A stretch of 5,180 bases of DNA from the NCBI GenBank assembly GCA_946481405.1, contig CAMLNY010000139.1:1-5180 (forward strand), read 5' to 3'. Shown piece after piece: positions 1 through 5,180 of this stretch (its first letter is position 1; the number at the start of each line of letters is the position of its first letter). The DNA is from an uncultured Brevundimonas sp. GTDB lineage: Bacteria > Pseudomonadota > Alphaproteobacteria > Caulobacterales > Caulobacteraceae. The notes under the pieces were generated by a model, which did no database searches, had not been told where the DNA came from, and saw nothing but the letters and a program-made list of their open reading frames with translations. The translations under genes and the position numbers were made by a program.

Positions 1-684
1 ATGGTCGCTTCCAACGCCGATGTGGTCCACACCTACGACCAACTTCTTGGCCGAATCCCGCGCGGAAAGGCCAAGGCGAAGTCGCTGAAATCGAAGCGGT
101 TCTCCATGTCGCTGTTCGTGCTGCATTTCGGCACGTCAAAGCCCCAGCCGCAGCTGGCCCACCACACCATCTGCTTCGGCCCGCGCTATCGCGAGCTGAT
201 CGCCGAGATCTTCTCCGGGCCGGAACTGCCAGAGGACTTCTCCCTCTATCTGCACGCGCCGTGCGCCACGGACCCGTCGATGGCGCCGGAGGGAATGAGC
301 AGCCACTACGTTCTGTCGCCGGTGCCGCATCTGGGAGCCGCCGACATCGACTGGTCGGTGAAGGGGCCGGAATACCGCGAGAAGATCATCGACTATCTGG
401 AGGCGCGCTACATCCCGAACCTGAGGCGCGATCTGGTGACGACGCGCATCTGGACGCCCGCCGACTTCAAGGAGGACTTGAACGCCCATCTCGGTTCGGC
501 CTTCTCGCTGGAGCCCATATTGACGCAGAGCGCCTGGTTCCGGCCGCACAATCGCGACGACGTCATCTCGAACCTGTATGTTGTCGGCGCCGGCACCCAT
601 CCCGGGGCCGGCATTCCCGGCGTGGTCGGCTCGGCCAAGGCGACCGCGGGGCTGATGCTGGACGAGGCCCCGAAAGCACGATGA
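1..684 (+). CDS. crtI: Phytoene desaturase CrtI, C-terminal part (5' end outside window)
   Basis: This is the C-terminal 227 residues of a bacterial CrtI-type phytoene desaturase. The enzyme is FAD-dependent and membrane-associated, and introduces the double bonds that turn phytoene into lycopene (or neurosporene). The fragment opens with ASNADVVHTY and continues with LAHHTICFGPRYRELI, EDFSLYLHAPC, PVPHLG and LTQSAWFRPHNRD, all typical of CrtI. It ends with the conserved C-terminal FAD-binding/substrate segment at about residues 191-217 (NLYVVGAGTHPGAGIPG, then GSAKATAG). CrtI proteins are about 490 residues, and the ASNAD motif sits around residue 270. The ATG at base 1 is therefore an internal codon and the N-terminal Rossmann dinucleotide-binding region is missing only because of the window edge. 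The stop codon overlaps the crtB start as ATGA, implying one transcript and translational coupling. The family is certain. The number of desaturation steps cannot be read from this part. Confidence 0.96.
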   Translation: MVASNADVVHTYDQLLGRIPRGKAKAKSLKSKRFSMSLFVLHFGTSKPQPQLAHHTICFGPRYRELIAEIFSGPELPEDFSLYLHAPCATDPSMAPEGMSSHYVLSPVPHLGAADIDWSVKGPEYREKIIDYLEARYIPNLRRDLVTTRIWTPADFKEDLNAHLGSAFSLEPILTQSAWFRPHNRDDVISNLYVVGAGTHPGAGIPGVVGSAKATAGLMLDEAPKAR

Positions 685-1619
685 CCGACGCCGTCCTCGC
701 CGCCTCGAAAGCCTCGATCACCAAGGGGTCGAAGAGCTTCCGCTCAGCCTCGCGGCTGTTCGACCCCGCCGTGCGCGAGGACGCCTGGCTGCTCTACGCA
801 TGGTGCCGCGCCTGCGACGACGAGATCGACGGACAGGACCACGGCTTCGGCCACGAGAATCTGTCGGTCGAGGAACAACAGCGTCGTCTGGCCCGTCTCT
901 ACGACATGACCCGGCGCGCCATGACGGGCGAGCCCATGCCCGATCCAACCTTCGCCGCCTTCCAGCGCGTGGCTATCCGCCATCGTCTGCCCGAGCGCTG
1001 GGCCATGGACCTGATCGACGGCTTCGCCATGGACGTGGAGCACCGGGAGTACCGGACGCTGGACGACGTCATGGCCTATTGCTGGCACGTGGCGGGCGTC
1101 GTCGGGGTGATGATGGCGCGGGTGATGGGGGCGACCGATCCTGACGTGCTGCGGCGAGCGCAGGATCTGGGTCTGGCCTTCCAGCTCACCAACATCTCGC
1201 GCGACGTGATCGAGGATGCGGAGGACGGGCGGGTCTATCTGCCGTCCGACTGGCTGGTCGAGGCGGGGCTGGAGCCGACGGCCGAGGCCGTGGCCGATCC
1301 AGCCAACCGGCCGGCGGTCCATGCCGTGACCGAACGCCTGCTGGCCGTGGCCGAACCCTATTACGACAGCGCGCGCGACGGGCTGCGCGGCCTGCCATTC
1401 CGCTCGTCGATGGCGATCGCGGCGGCGCGGGGCGTCTACCGCGAGATCGGCCGCAAGGTGCGTCGGCGCGGACCGGGCGTCTGGGTCAAGCGGGTCTCGG
1501 TCGGCAAGGCGATGAAGCTGTGGCTGTTCGGGCGCGGCGCCCTGATCGCGGTCTGGACCCAGATTCTGGATCGCGGCAAGGCCCCGCCGCCGCGCGCCGC
1601 CCTATGGACGCACGTCTGA
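681..1619 (+). CDS. crtB: Phytoene synthase CrtB
   Basis: This 312-residue squalene/phytoene synthase family protein (usual length about 300-310) condenses two GGPP molecules to 15-cis-phytoene, the first committed carotenoid step. The first Asp-rich motif is DDEID at residues 46-50, within YAWCRACDDEIDGQ. The second lies in QLTNISRDVIED at 168-179 (D175 and D179) and is followed by GRVYLP at 183-188. These are the Mg-diphosphate binding sites, and both are intact. The conserved GLPFRSSMAIAAARGVYREIG block lies near the C-terminus. I chose the ATG at 681, although the frame is open upstream, because MTDAVLAASKASITKGSKSF matches the family N-terminus and the ATG overlaps the crtI stop (ATGA, 4 nt). 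A GAGG at 664-667 is a possible ribosome site. The 3' end overlaps the convergent crtZ by 18 bp. Confidence 0.97.
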   Translation: MTDAVLAASKASITKGSKSFRSASRLFDPAVREDAWLLYAWCRACDDEIDGQDHGFGHENLSVEEQQRRLARLYDMTRRAMTGEPMPDPTFAAFQRVAIRHRLPERWAMDLIDGFAMDVEHREYRTLDDVMAYCWHVAGVVGVMMARVMGATDPDVLRRAQDLGLAFQLTNISRDVIEDAEDGRVYLPSDWLVEAGLEPTAEAVADPANRPAVHAVTERLLAVAEPYYDSARDGLRGLPFRSSMAIAAARGVYREIGRKVRRRGPGVWVKRVSVGKAMKLWLFGRGALIAVWTQILDRGKAPPPRAALWTHV

Positions 1620-2099
1620 GCGACGCTCGGCCCGCCGGGCCTTCAGGGTCTTGCTGAGTTTCTGCGGGTCCGGTGCGAAGACGAAGCCGAACGACACCGC
1701 CCCCTCCCGGGTCTGCACCGCGTGATGCAGCTTGTGCGCCTGGACCAGTCGGCGGGCGTAGCCGTTCTTCGGCATCCAGTTCCACGGCCACCGCTGATGC
1801 ACCAGGCCGTCGTGCACGAAGGCGTAGACCGCGCCGTAGAGCGTCACCCCCGTGGCGATCGCATAGACCCACCACAAGCCCGTCAGCCAGCCGGTCAGGA
1901 ACAGGCCGAAGCCCACGACCGAGCCCACGACGCCATAGAGGTCGTTCTTCTCGAAGGCCTTTTCGTGCGGCTCGTGATGATCGCGGTGCCAGTTCCAGCC
2001 GAGCGGGCCGTGCATGACATACCGATGGGTCCACCAGGCGACGCCCTCCATCAGAAGGAAGACGGCGAGCGTGAGCAGGGCGAACCAGACGGGAAGCAT
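1602..2099 (-). CDS. crtZ: Beta-carotene hydroxylase CrtZ
   Basis: This 165-residue integral-membrane non-haem di-iron hydroxylase of the fatty acid hydroxylase superfamily adds 3- and 3'-hydroxyl groups to the beta rings, giving zeaxanthin from beta-carotene or astaxanthin from canthaxanthin. All four histidine clusters that hold the iron pair are visible: HRYVMH (25-30), HRDHH (38-42), HDGLVH (96-101) and HKLHH (122-126). Hydrophobic stretches at about 3-23, 57-75 and 77-95 are likely membrane segments. The length fits other bacterial CrtZ proteins (about 160-175). The first ATG is supported by AGGA with a 7-nt spacer (minus-strand complement of 2107-2110), with GGAGG a little further upstream. 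The gene runs against crtB, and its stop lies inside the last codons of crtB. It diverges from idi. The tail (about 147-165) is basic and charged, and varies in the family. Confidence 0.96.
   Translation of the reverse strand: MLPVWFALLTLAVFLLMEGVAWWTHRYVMHGPLGWNWHRDHHEPHEKAFEKNDLYGVVGSVVGFGLFLTGWLTGLWWVYAIATGVTLYGAVYAFVHDGLVHQRWPWNWMPKNGYARRLVQAHKLHHAVQTREGAVSFGFVFAPDPQKLSKTLKARRAERRSDVRP
1629..1641. terminator. Short GC hairpin at the crtB/crtZ convergent junction (weak)
   Basis: GGCCC (1629-1633) and GGGCC (1637-1641) form a perfect 5-bp stem with a 3-nt GCC loop, 9 bases after the crtB stop. No T-run follows on either strand, and the stem lies inside the Arg-rich C-terminal codons of crtZ. 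It could slow RNA polymerase leaving crtB, but chance is a fair explanation in such GC-rich sequence. Confidence 0.2.
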
Positions 2100-2163
2100 G
2101 GCGCGATCCTACGCCTCCACCACGGCGGTTCCAACCGGCGGCCGGGCCCGCTAAGCAGGCGCC
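2100..2163. promoter_or_regulatory. Divergent crtZ / idi intergenic promoter region
   Basis: These 64 bp are the only non-coding sequence between two divergent genes, so any dedicated promoters for crtZ and idi must be here or extend into the coding regions. On the minus side GGAGG and AGGA motifs precede crtZ. On the plus side GCTAAGC (2150-2156) resembles the GCTA core of Caulobacter housekeeping -10 elements, but lies so close to the idi ATG that transcription from it would give a nearly leaderless mRNA. AGCAGG (2154-2159) is an alternative weak Shine-Dalgarno with only 4 nt of spacing. A perfect 11-nt palindrome, CCGGC-G-GCCGG (2135-2145), sits in the middle. It may be an operator or just GC-rich chance. 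No clear -35 hexamer was recognised. Confidence 0.4.
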
Positions 2164-3183
2164 ATGACCGACGACGCGATCCGCGCCCGCAAGGACCAGC
2201 ATCTGGACGTCGTCCTGTCGGGCGCGGGGCGCCATGCGCGGGACGCCGGGTTCGATGCGATCCACTTCGTGCACGAGGCCCTGCCGGATCTGGATCACGC
2301 CAAGATCGATCTCGGCGCCGACTTCCTGGGGCGGCGGCTGAAGGCGCCCCTGTTGATCAGCTCCATGACCGGCGGCCCGGCGCGGGCGGAGGCGATCAAC
2401 GCCCATCTGGCCGAGGCGGCGCAGGCTCTCGGAATCGCTCTGGCCGTGGGGTCGCAGCGAGCGGCGCTGGAAGGGGTGGACAAGGGGCTCAGCGGAACCC
2501 TGCGGGATCGGGCGCCTGACACGCCGATCCTGGCCAATATCGGCGCGGCCCAGCTGACGCGCGGTTTCGGCATCGATGGAGCCAGACGGATCGTCGACAT
2601 GATCGGCGCCGATGCCCTGATCGTACATCTGAACCCCCTCCAGGAAGCCTGTCAGCCCGAGGGCGACCGCGACTGGTGGGGTGTCGGCGCGGCGCTGGAG
2701 GCGCTGGTGCATCGGCTGGAAACGCCAGTGGTGGTCAAGGAGACGGGCGCCGGCCTGTCCGCGGCGACCGCGCGGCGTCTGGCCGGGATGGGCGTCGCGG
2801 CGCTGGACGTGTCCGGGGCGGGCGGGACCAACTGGGGCCTGATCGAGGGGGAACGGGCGACCGATCCCGCCGACAAGGCCCATGCGGTCGCCTTCGCCGA
2901 CTGGGGCATACCGACCGCGGCCGCGATCGCCCGGGTCCGCGCCGCCCTGCCGGACATCACCCTGATCGGGTCGGGCGGAGTGCGCGACGGCGTCGATGCG
3001 GCCAAGGCCATCCGGCTGGGCGCCGATCTGGTGGGGCAGGCGGCGGGCGTGCTGCAGGCGGCGACCGTCTCGACCGAGGCCGTGGTGGATCACTTCCAGA
3101 CGGTGATCCGCCAGCTGCGGACGGCCTGCTTCTGCACCGGATCGCCGAATGTGGCCGCGCTGAAGCGGGCTCCGCTACAATAG
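2164..3183 (+). CDS. fni: Type 2 isopentenyl-diphosphate delta-isomerase (FMN-dependent)
   Basis: This 339-residue cytoplasmic flavoenzyme (fni/idi2, IDI-2) interconverts IPP and DMAPP using reduced FMN, NAD(P)H and Mg2+. Family motifs appear in order through a TIM barrel: RKDQH (9-13), SSMTGG (66-71), AVGSQR (94-99), ANIGAAQL (124-131), HLNPLQE (155-161, containing the conserved Gln of the active site and the Mg-binding Glu), KETGAG (192-197), [10 protein letters not shown] (215-224) and GSGGVRDG (269-276). The last two belong to the FMN-phosphate binding part. The length is normal (about 330-350). The ATG at 2164 is right because RKDxH lies about 10 residues from the start in this family. 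The only ribosome site is weak (AGCAGG, 4-nt spacer). Its position beside crt genes suggests it adjusts the DMAPP:IPP ratio for GGPP and carotenoid synthesis. It is unrelated in sequence to the Nudix type 1 isomerase. The last 20 or so residues include a CFC pair that I cannot assign a role. Confidence 0.95.
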   Translation: MTDDAIRARKDQHLDVVLSGAGRHARDAGFDAIHFVHEALPDLDHAKIDLGADFLGRRLKAPLLISSMTGGPARAEAINAHLAEAAQALGIALAVGSQRAALEGVDKGLSGTLRDRAPDTPILANIGAAQLTRGFGIDGARRIVDMIGADALIVHLNPLQEACQPEGDRDWWGVGAALEALVHRLETPVVVKETGAGLSAATARRLAGMGVAALDVSGAGGTNWGLIEGERATDPADKAHAVAFADWGIPTAAAIARVRAALPDITLIGSGGVRDGVDAAKAIRLGADLVGQAAGVLQAATVSTEAVVDHFQTVIRQLRTACFCTGSPNVAALKRAPLQ

Positions 3184-3217
3184 GCCGGCTCGCCTTTCGC
3201 GTGTTCAAAGAAACCCG

Positions 3218-3232
3218 TTAAGGTTGTTTTAA
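3218..3232 (+). promoter_or_regulatory. Candidate CtrA binding site (TTAA-N7-TTAA) with adjacent GANTC
   Basis: TTAA at 3218-3221 and TTAA at 3229-3232 are separated by exactly 7 nt. This is the full-site consensus of the alphaproteobacterial cell-cycle regulator CtrA. GAATC follows at 3233-3237 and is a target of the CcrM adenine methyltransferase (GANTC). I noticed no other TTAA tetramer in the window, which makes the pair stand out. If the box lies at -35 to -21, it fits a start of transcription near 3253. CtrA control is an inference from the motif and the suspected lineage. Confidence 0.6.
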
Positions 3233-3240
3233 GAATCGAG

Positions 3241-3246
3241 TATGAA
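3241..3246 (+). promoter_or_regulatory. Possible -10 element for the small ORF
   Basis: TATGAA lies 8 nt after the CtrA-like box and includes the first ATG of the ORF that follows. It matches a generic -10 hexamer (TATAAT) at 4 of 6 positions. Transcription would then begin around 3253, downstream of that ATG. The call rests on spacing and AT content only. Confidence 0.3.
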
Positions 3247-3430
3247 GCTCGGGTTGCTGGAGACCCCGAGCGTGACCGTCCATCCCTTTCCGACCCCGTC
3301 GATACGACTGACCCGCGCCGCCCCGCGCCGGGTGGTCGGCGACCGCGTCGAGTGGATGCTGGCGGCCGTGCTCGTGATCGCCCTGATCGCGCAGACCGGG
3401 CTGGTGATCGCCGGCTGGCTGGTCGGCTAG
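3242..3430 (+). CDS. Small single-pass membrane protein, unknown function
   Basis: I do not recognise this 62-codon ORF. Residues 1-38 are polar, rich in Pro and basic residues (R22, R25, R29, R30, R35). One hydrophobic helix at about 39-61 (MLAAVLVIALIAQTGLVIAG) reaches almost to the C-terminus. This suggests a tail-anchored or single-pass inner-membrane protein with its N-terminus in the cytoplasm by the positive-inside rule. The start is uncertain. The ATG at 3242 has no good ribosome site and sits inside a possible -10. GTG at 3272 is preceded by GGAG (3259-3262) with a 9-nt spacer and would give a 52-residue protein (MTVHPFPTPSIR...). The gene lies 58 nt after idi and ends 4 nt before the end of the convergent DUF2236 gene. 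The CtrA-like box upstream suggests its own, cell-cycle-linked promoter. Support for coding is the G/C third-position pattern, the clean membrane helix and the promoter, with no homology evidence. Confidence 0.6.
   Translation: MKLGLLETPSVTVHPFPTPSIRLTRAAPRRVVGDRVEWMLAAVLVIALIAQTGLVIAGWLVG
3259..3262 (+). promoter_or_regulatory. Ribosome binding site favouring GTG 3272 as start
   Basis: GGAG at 3259-3262 lies 9 nt before an in-frame GTG (3272-3274). This is better placed than anything upstream of the ATG at 3242, where only a weak GAG-like stretch is seen. It agrees with a transcription start near 3253 inferred from the CtrA-like box and the -10. Confidence 0.4.
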
Positions 3431-3431
3431 T

Positions 3432-3457
3432 CGGTCACTCGGGCCAGACCGTGACCG
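3432..3457. terminator. Inverted repeat at the convergent small ORF / DUF2236 junction (possible terminator)
   Basis: CGGTCAC (3432-3438) pairs perfectly with GTGACCG (3451-3457) around a 12-nt loop. It lies just after the small ORF stop and across the stop codon of the DUF2236 gene. The position suits a bidirectional transcription end, but there is no T-run on either strand and the loop is large, so intrinsic termination is doubtful. Confidence 0.25.
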
Positions 3458-4310
3458 CGTCGGGCCAGACCTTCCGATTGGGCGAGCCCGTGTAAACCCA
3501 GTCCAGGGTCCGGGCCAGCGACCGGGCGCCATGGCGCTGAGCCGGAGAGGCCTTCGGCAGGCCGTGCATCTCCCGCGCCCAGTCGGGCAGCAGGTCGGCG
3601 CCGGCGGCCATGATCATTCCCGCCGCCAGTCCCTCTGCCGGGCCGCCGATCCTCTGGCGCATGACCAGGGCCGCGACCTCCCGCGTGCGGGCGTCGGCCT
3701 TCAGCTGCGGGCGCATGGACTGGATCAACGCCTCGGCCTCGGCGCGTGTGCGAGGCACGGGATGGGCGCCCAGCGCCAGCCCGATGCGCGCCATCTCGGC
3801 GAAATAGGCGTCCTGATCCGCGATCGGCATCGACGGCTCCTGATACCTTACCCAGGCGTCGAGGAAGCTCCTGATCTCGGTCACATGCACCCAGGCCAGC
3901 AGGGTCGGGTCGTCGACCTTGTAGGGCGTGCCGTCGGGCAGGGTCCCGCCGAGTTTGCGATGGATGCCCTTCACCCGTTCGATCGCCGCCTCTCCGTTGC
4001 GGGCGTGATCGAAGGTGGTCACGGCGATGAACTTCGCCGTCCGGCGCAGACGGCCGTGCATGTCGGCGCGAAAGTCCGAGTGATCCCAGACGCCGGCCAG
4101 CACCGCCGGGTGCAGCATCTGCAGCAGCAGGCCCGAGACGCCGCCGATCATCATGGTGACGATGTCGCCGTTGACCCGCCAGGCCACGGCGTCTGTCGGA
4201 AAGAGGGCGTCGGCCCGACGCAGGGCCGGGCGCTCCCCGGCCTCATAGTCGTTGAACAGCTGGTTGATGCGCCGCCGGACCGCGACCTTGACCGGGTTCA
4301 GCGGCGACAT
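3435..4310 (-). CDS. DUF2236 / MpaB-Lcp-family protein, putative oxygenase
   Basis: This 291-residue protein belongs to PF09995, the family once called DUF2236 and now named after the fungal oxygenase MpaB and rubber oxygenase Lcp. Recognisable family blocks are GDIVTMMIGGVSGLLLQMLHP (48-68, written with its key HP at 67-68), GVWDHSDF (73-80), the RLRRT motif (87-91), the IHRKLGG segment with H117, and Y130 followed by DDPTLLAWVH (133-142). RxxxT followed about 26 residues later by a His resembles the haem-pocket residues and axial His described for Lcp, so haem binding is plausible but inferred. The substrate is unknown. No signal peptide is seen, so it is probably cytoplasmic or peripheral to the membrane. 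The start codon lies 1 nt after the trmFO stop (TGA-C-ATG), which implies co-transcription and coupling. The C-terminus carries a repeated VWPD/VWPE. Confidence 0.88.
   Translation of the reverse strand: MSPLNPVKVAVRRRINQLFNDYEAGERPALRRADALFPTDAVAWRVNGDIVTMMIGGVSGLLLQMLHPAVLAGVWDHSDFRADMHGRLRRTAKFIAVTTFDHARNGEAAIERVKGIHRKLGGTLPDGTPYKVDDPTLLAWVHVTEIRSFLDAWVRYQEPSMPIADQDAYFAEMARIGLALGAHPVPRTRAEAEALIQSMRPQLKADARTREVAALVMRQRIGGPAEGLAAGMIMAAGADLLPDWAREMHGLPKASPAQRHGARSLARTLDWVYTGSPNRKVWPDAVTVWPE
3439..3471. repeat. 12-bp direct repeat encoding VWPD/VWPE tail of the DUF2236 protein
   Basis: TCGGGCCAGACC occurs at 3439-3450 and again at 3460-3471, a 21-bp period (7 codons). Read on the minus strand, the two copies encode the repeated VWP plus an acidic residue in the final residues VWPDAVTVWPE. 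It looks like a small in-frame tandem duplication at the 3' end of the gene. The first copy forms the loop of the inverted repeat 3432-3457. Confidence 0.6.
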
Positions 4311-4311
4311 G

Positions 4312-5180
4312 TCAGGCCGCGTCCCGCCAGGCCTTCAGGGCGTCCAGCGCGCGCACGCTCATCAGCCGCTTCCTGGCCCTGCCGCGTTCCTTCACCGGGA
4401 TCTTGGCGCCGGTCTCGTCGACCTTGGGCGGGGCGAGTGGGGGCAGAAGTCCATAGTTGATGTTCATCGGCTGGAACTTCGAGCCTTCCAGATGGCCGCC
4501 GGTGATGTGCTCGACCAGGGCGCCGATGGCCGTGTGGCCTGCCGGAGCCTCCAGCGGCTTTCCGAGCCGCTCGGCGGCGGCGAGACGGCCGGCCAGAAGA
4601 CCCGTCGCCGCGCTCTCGACATAGCCTTCCACCCCGGTGACCTGACCCGCGAACCGCAGGCGCGGCATCGGCTTCAGACGCAGCTGGCGGTCCAGCAGGC
4701 GGGGCGAGTTCAGATAGGTGTTACGGTGCAGGCCGCCGAGACGCGCGAACTGGGCGTTCTGCAGACCCGGGATCATGCGGAAGGTCTCGGCCTGCGCCCC
4801 ATGCTTCAGCTTGGTCTGGAAGCCGACGATGTTGAACAGGGTGCCCAGCGCATTGTCCTGACGCAGCTGGACGATGGCGTGAGGCTTGACCAAGGGATCG
4901 CGGGGATTGGTCAGGCCGACGGGCTTCATCGGGCCGTGACGCAGGGTCTCGCGACCGCGCTCGGCCATGACCTCGATGGGCAGACAGCCGTCGAAGTAGG
5001 GGACGTTCTCCCACTCCTTCGATTCCGCCTTGGGCCCGTTCAGCAGGGCGTCGATGAAGGCGTCGTACTGTTCCTTGTTCATCGGGCAGTTGACGTAGGC
5101 CGCGGCGTCTCCGCCCGGGCCTTCCTTGTCGTAGCGCGACTGACGCCAGGCGATGTTGAAGTCGATCGAGTCCGCATGGA
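4312..5180 (-). CDS. trmFO: TrmFO, folate/FAD-dependent tRNA m5U54 methyltransferase, C-terminal part (5' end outside window)
   Basis: TrmFO methylates uridine 54 in the tRNA T-loop, taking the carbon from 5,10-methylenetetrahydrofolate and reducing it with FAD. The frame is open to the right edge and gives 288 residues of a protein usually about 450-480 long, so the N-terminal FAD-binding region is lost only through the window edge. The visible part begins [20 protein letters not shown], then [19 protein letters not shown]. The Cys in NCPM (codon at 5086-5088) matches the conserved Cys reported as catalytic in Bacillus TrmFO. Further blocks are [50 protein letters not shown] and [14 protein letters not shown]. 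The methionine at 5080-5082 is internal (the M of NCPM), so it must not be taken as the start. The stop is 1 nt from the start of the DUF2236 gene. The gene is housekeeping and probably unrelated in function to the carotenoid block. Confidence 0.96.
   Translation of the reverse strand, partial: HADSIDFNIAWRQSRYDKEGPGGDAAAYVNCPMNKEQYDAFIDALLNGPKAESKEWENVPYFDGCLPIEVMAERGRETLRHGPMKPVGLTNPRDPLVKPHAIVQLRQDNALGTLFNIVGFQTKLKHGAQAETFRMIPGLQNAQFARLGGLHRNTYLNSPRLLDRQLRLKPMPRLRFAGQVTGVEGYVESAATGLLAGRLAAAERLGKPLEAPAGHTAIGALVEHITGGHLEGSKFQPMNINYGLLPPLAPPKVDETGAKIPVKERGRARKRLMSVRALDALKAWRDAA

Noticed and set aside
1..3. ATG at base 1 as a real start of crtI
   Set aside because: The following residues match the middle of CrtI (ASNADVVHTY), so the gene begins outside the window.
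261..680. Upstream extension of the crtB frame to the ATG at 261
   Set aside because: The extra 140 residues are the +1 shadow of crtI and do not resemble phytoene synthase. The ATGA overlap at 681 and the family N-terminus fix the start.
1486..3093. Long (535-codon) open frame on the minus strand spanning crtZ and the complement of idi
   Set aside because: It is a shadow frame from GC-rich codon bias. Its protein is Arg/Gly/Pro-rich with no recognisable motif, and it covers crtB, crtZ and idi, which all have full family motifs in other frames.
3184..3217. Intrinsic terminator after idi
   Set aside because: No stable stem followed by a T-run was found in the short spacer, so read-through from idi into the small ORF remains possible.
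3531..4460. 309-codon plus-strand open frame opposite the DUF2236 gene and the end of trmFO
   Set aside because: It is antisense to two convincing genes, with His/Arg/Gln-rich low-information protein and no domain. It is a shadow.
5080..5082. Methionine as a start for a 256-residue trmFO
   Set aside because: The frame stays open to the window edge and encodes conserved TrmFO sequence, including the NCPM motif whose M this is.
1..5180. tRNA/rRNA genes, CRISPR arrays, insertion sequences, attachment sites or a phage or defence system
   Set aside because: No repeats with regular spacing, no transposase-like frames, no terminal inverted repeats and no tRNA-like cloverleaf were seen. The composition is even across the window, so nothing suggests a mobile or undescribed multi-gene system.

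Overview
The window is a piece of a high-GC alphaproteobacterial chromosome. It most resembles Caulobacterales, and Brevundimonas is my best guess. The evidence is codon bias with G/C at third positions, a Brevundimonas-type carotenoid gene set (crtI, crtB, crtZ, type 2 idi), and a perfect CtrA-type box (TTAA-N7-TTAA) beside a GANTC methylation site. The genus is an inference from gene content and has not been checked by any search.

Left part (1-3183), carotenoid and isoprenoid block. The 3' end of crtI (phytoene desaturase) runs in from the left edge and overlaps crtB (phytoene synthase) by 4 bases (ATGA). crtB converges on crtZ (beta-carotene hydroxylase, minus strand), and the two coding regions overlap tail to tail by 18 bp. 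A 64-bp intergenic region then separates crtZ from the divergent fni/idi gene (type 2, FMN-dependent isopentenyl diphosphate isomerase). Together these genes balance IPP and DMAPP, condense GGPP to phytoene, desaturate it to lycopene and hydroxylate the beta rings to zeaxanthin-type xanthophylls. The genes for GGPP synthase (crtE), lycopene cyclase (crtY) and any ketolase (crtW) are not in the window and probably lie to the left.

Middle (3184-3430). A 62-codon ORF for an unrecognised single-pass membrane protein follows idi. Just before it is a perfect CtrA-like full site with an adjacent GANTC, then a possible -10 and Shine-Dalgarno. Their order suggests a cell-cycle-controlled promoter and a start codon 30 bases further downstream than the first ATG.

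Right part (3431-5180), minus strand. trmFO (folate-dependent tRNA m5U54 methyltransferase; its 5' end is beyond the right edge) is followed after 1 nt by a DUF2236/MpaB-Lcp-family (PF09995) gene, apparently translationally coupled. The DUF2236 gene ends 4 nt from the end of the convergent small ORF.

I found no RNA genes, mobile elements, CRISPR arrays or origins. The genes are very tightly packed. The most interesting items are the putative CtrA-controlled small membrane protein and the DUF2236 gene of unknown function lying between trmFO and isoprenoid genes.
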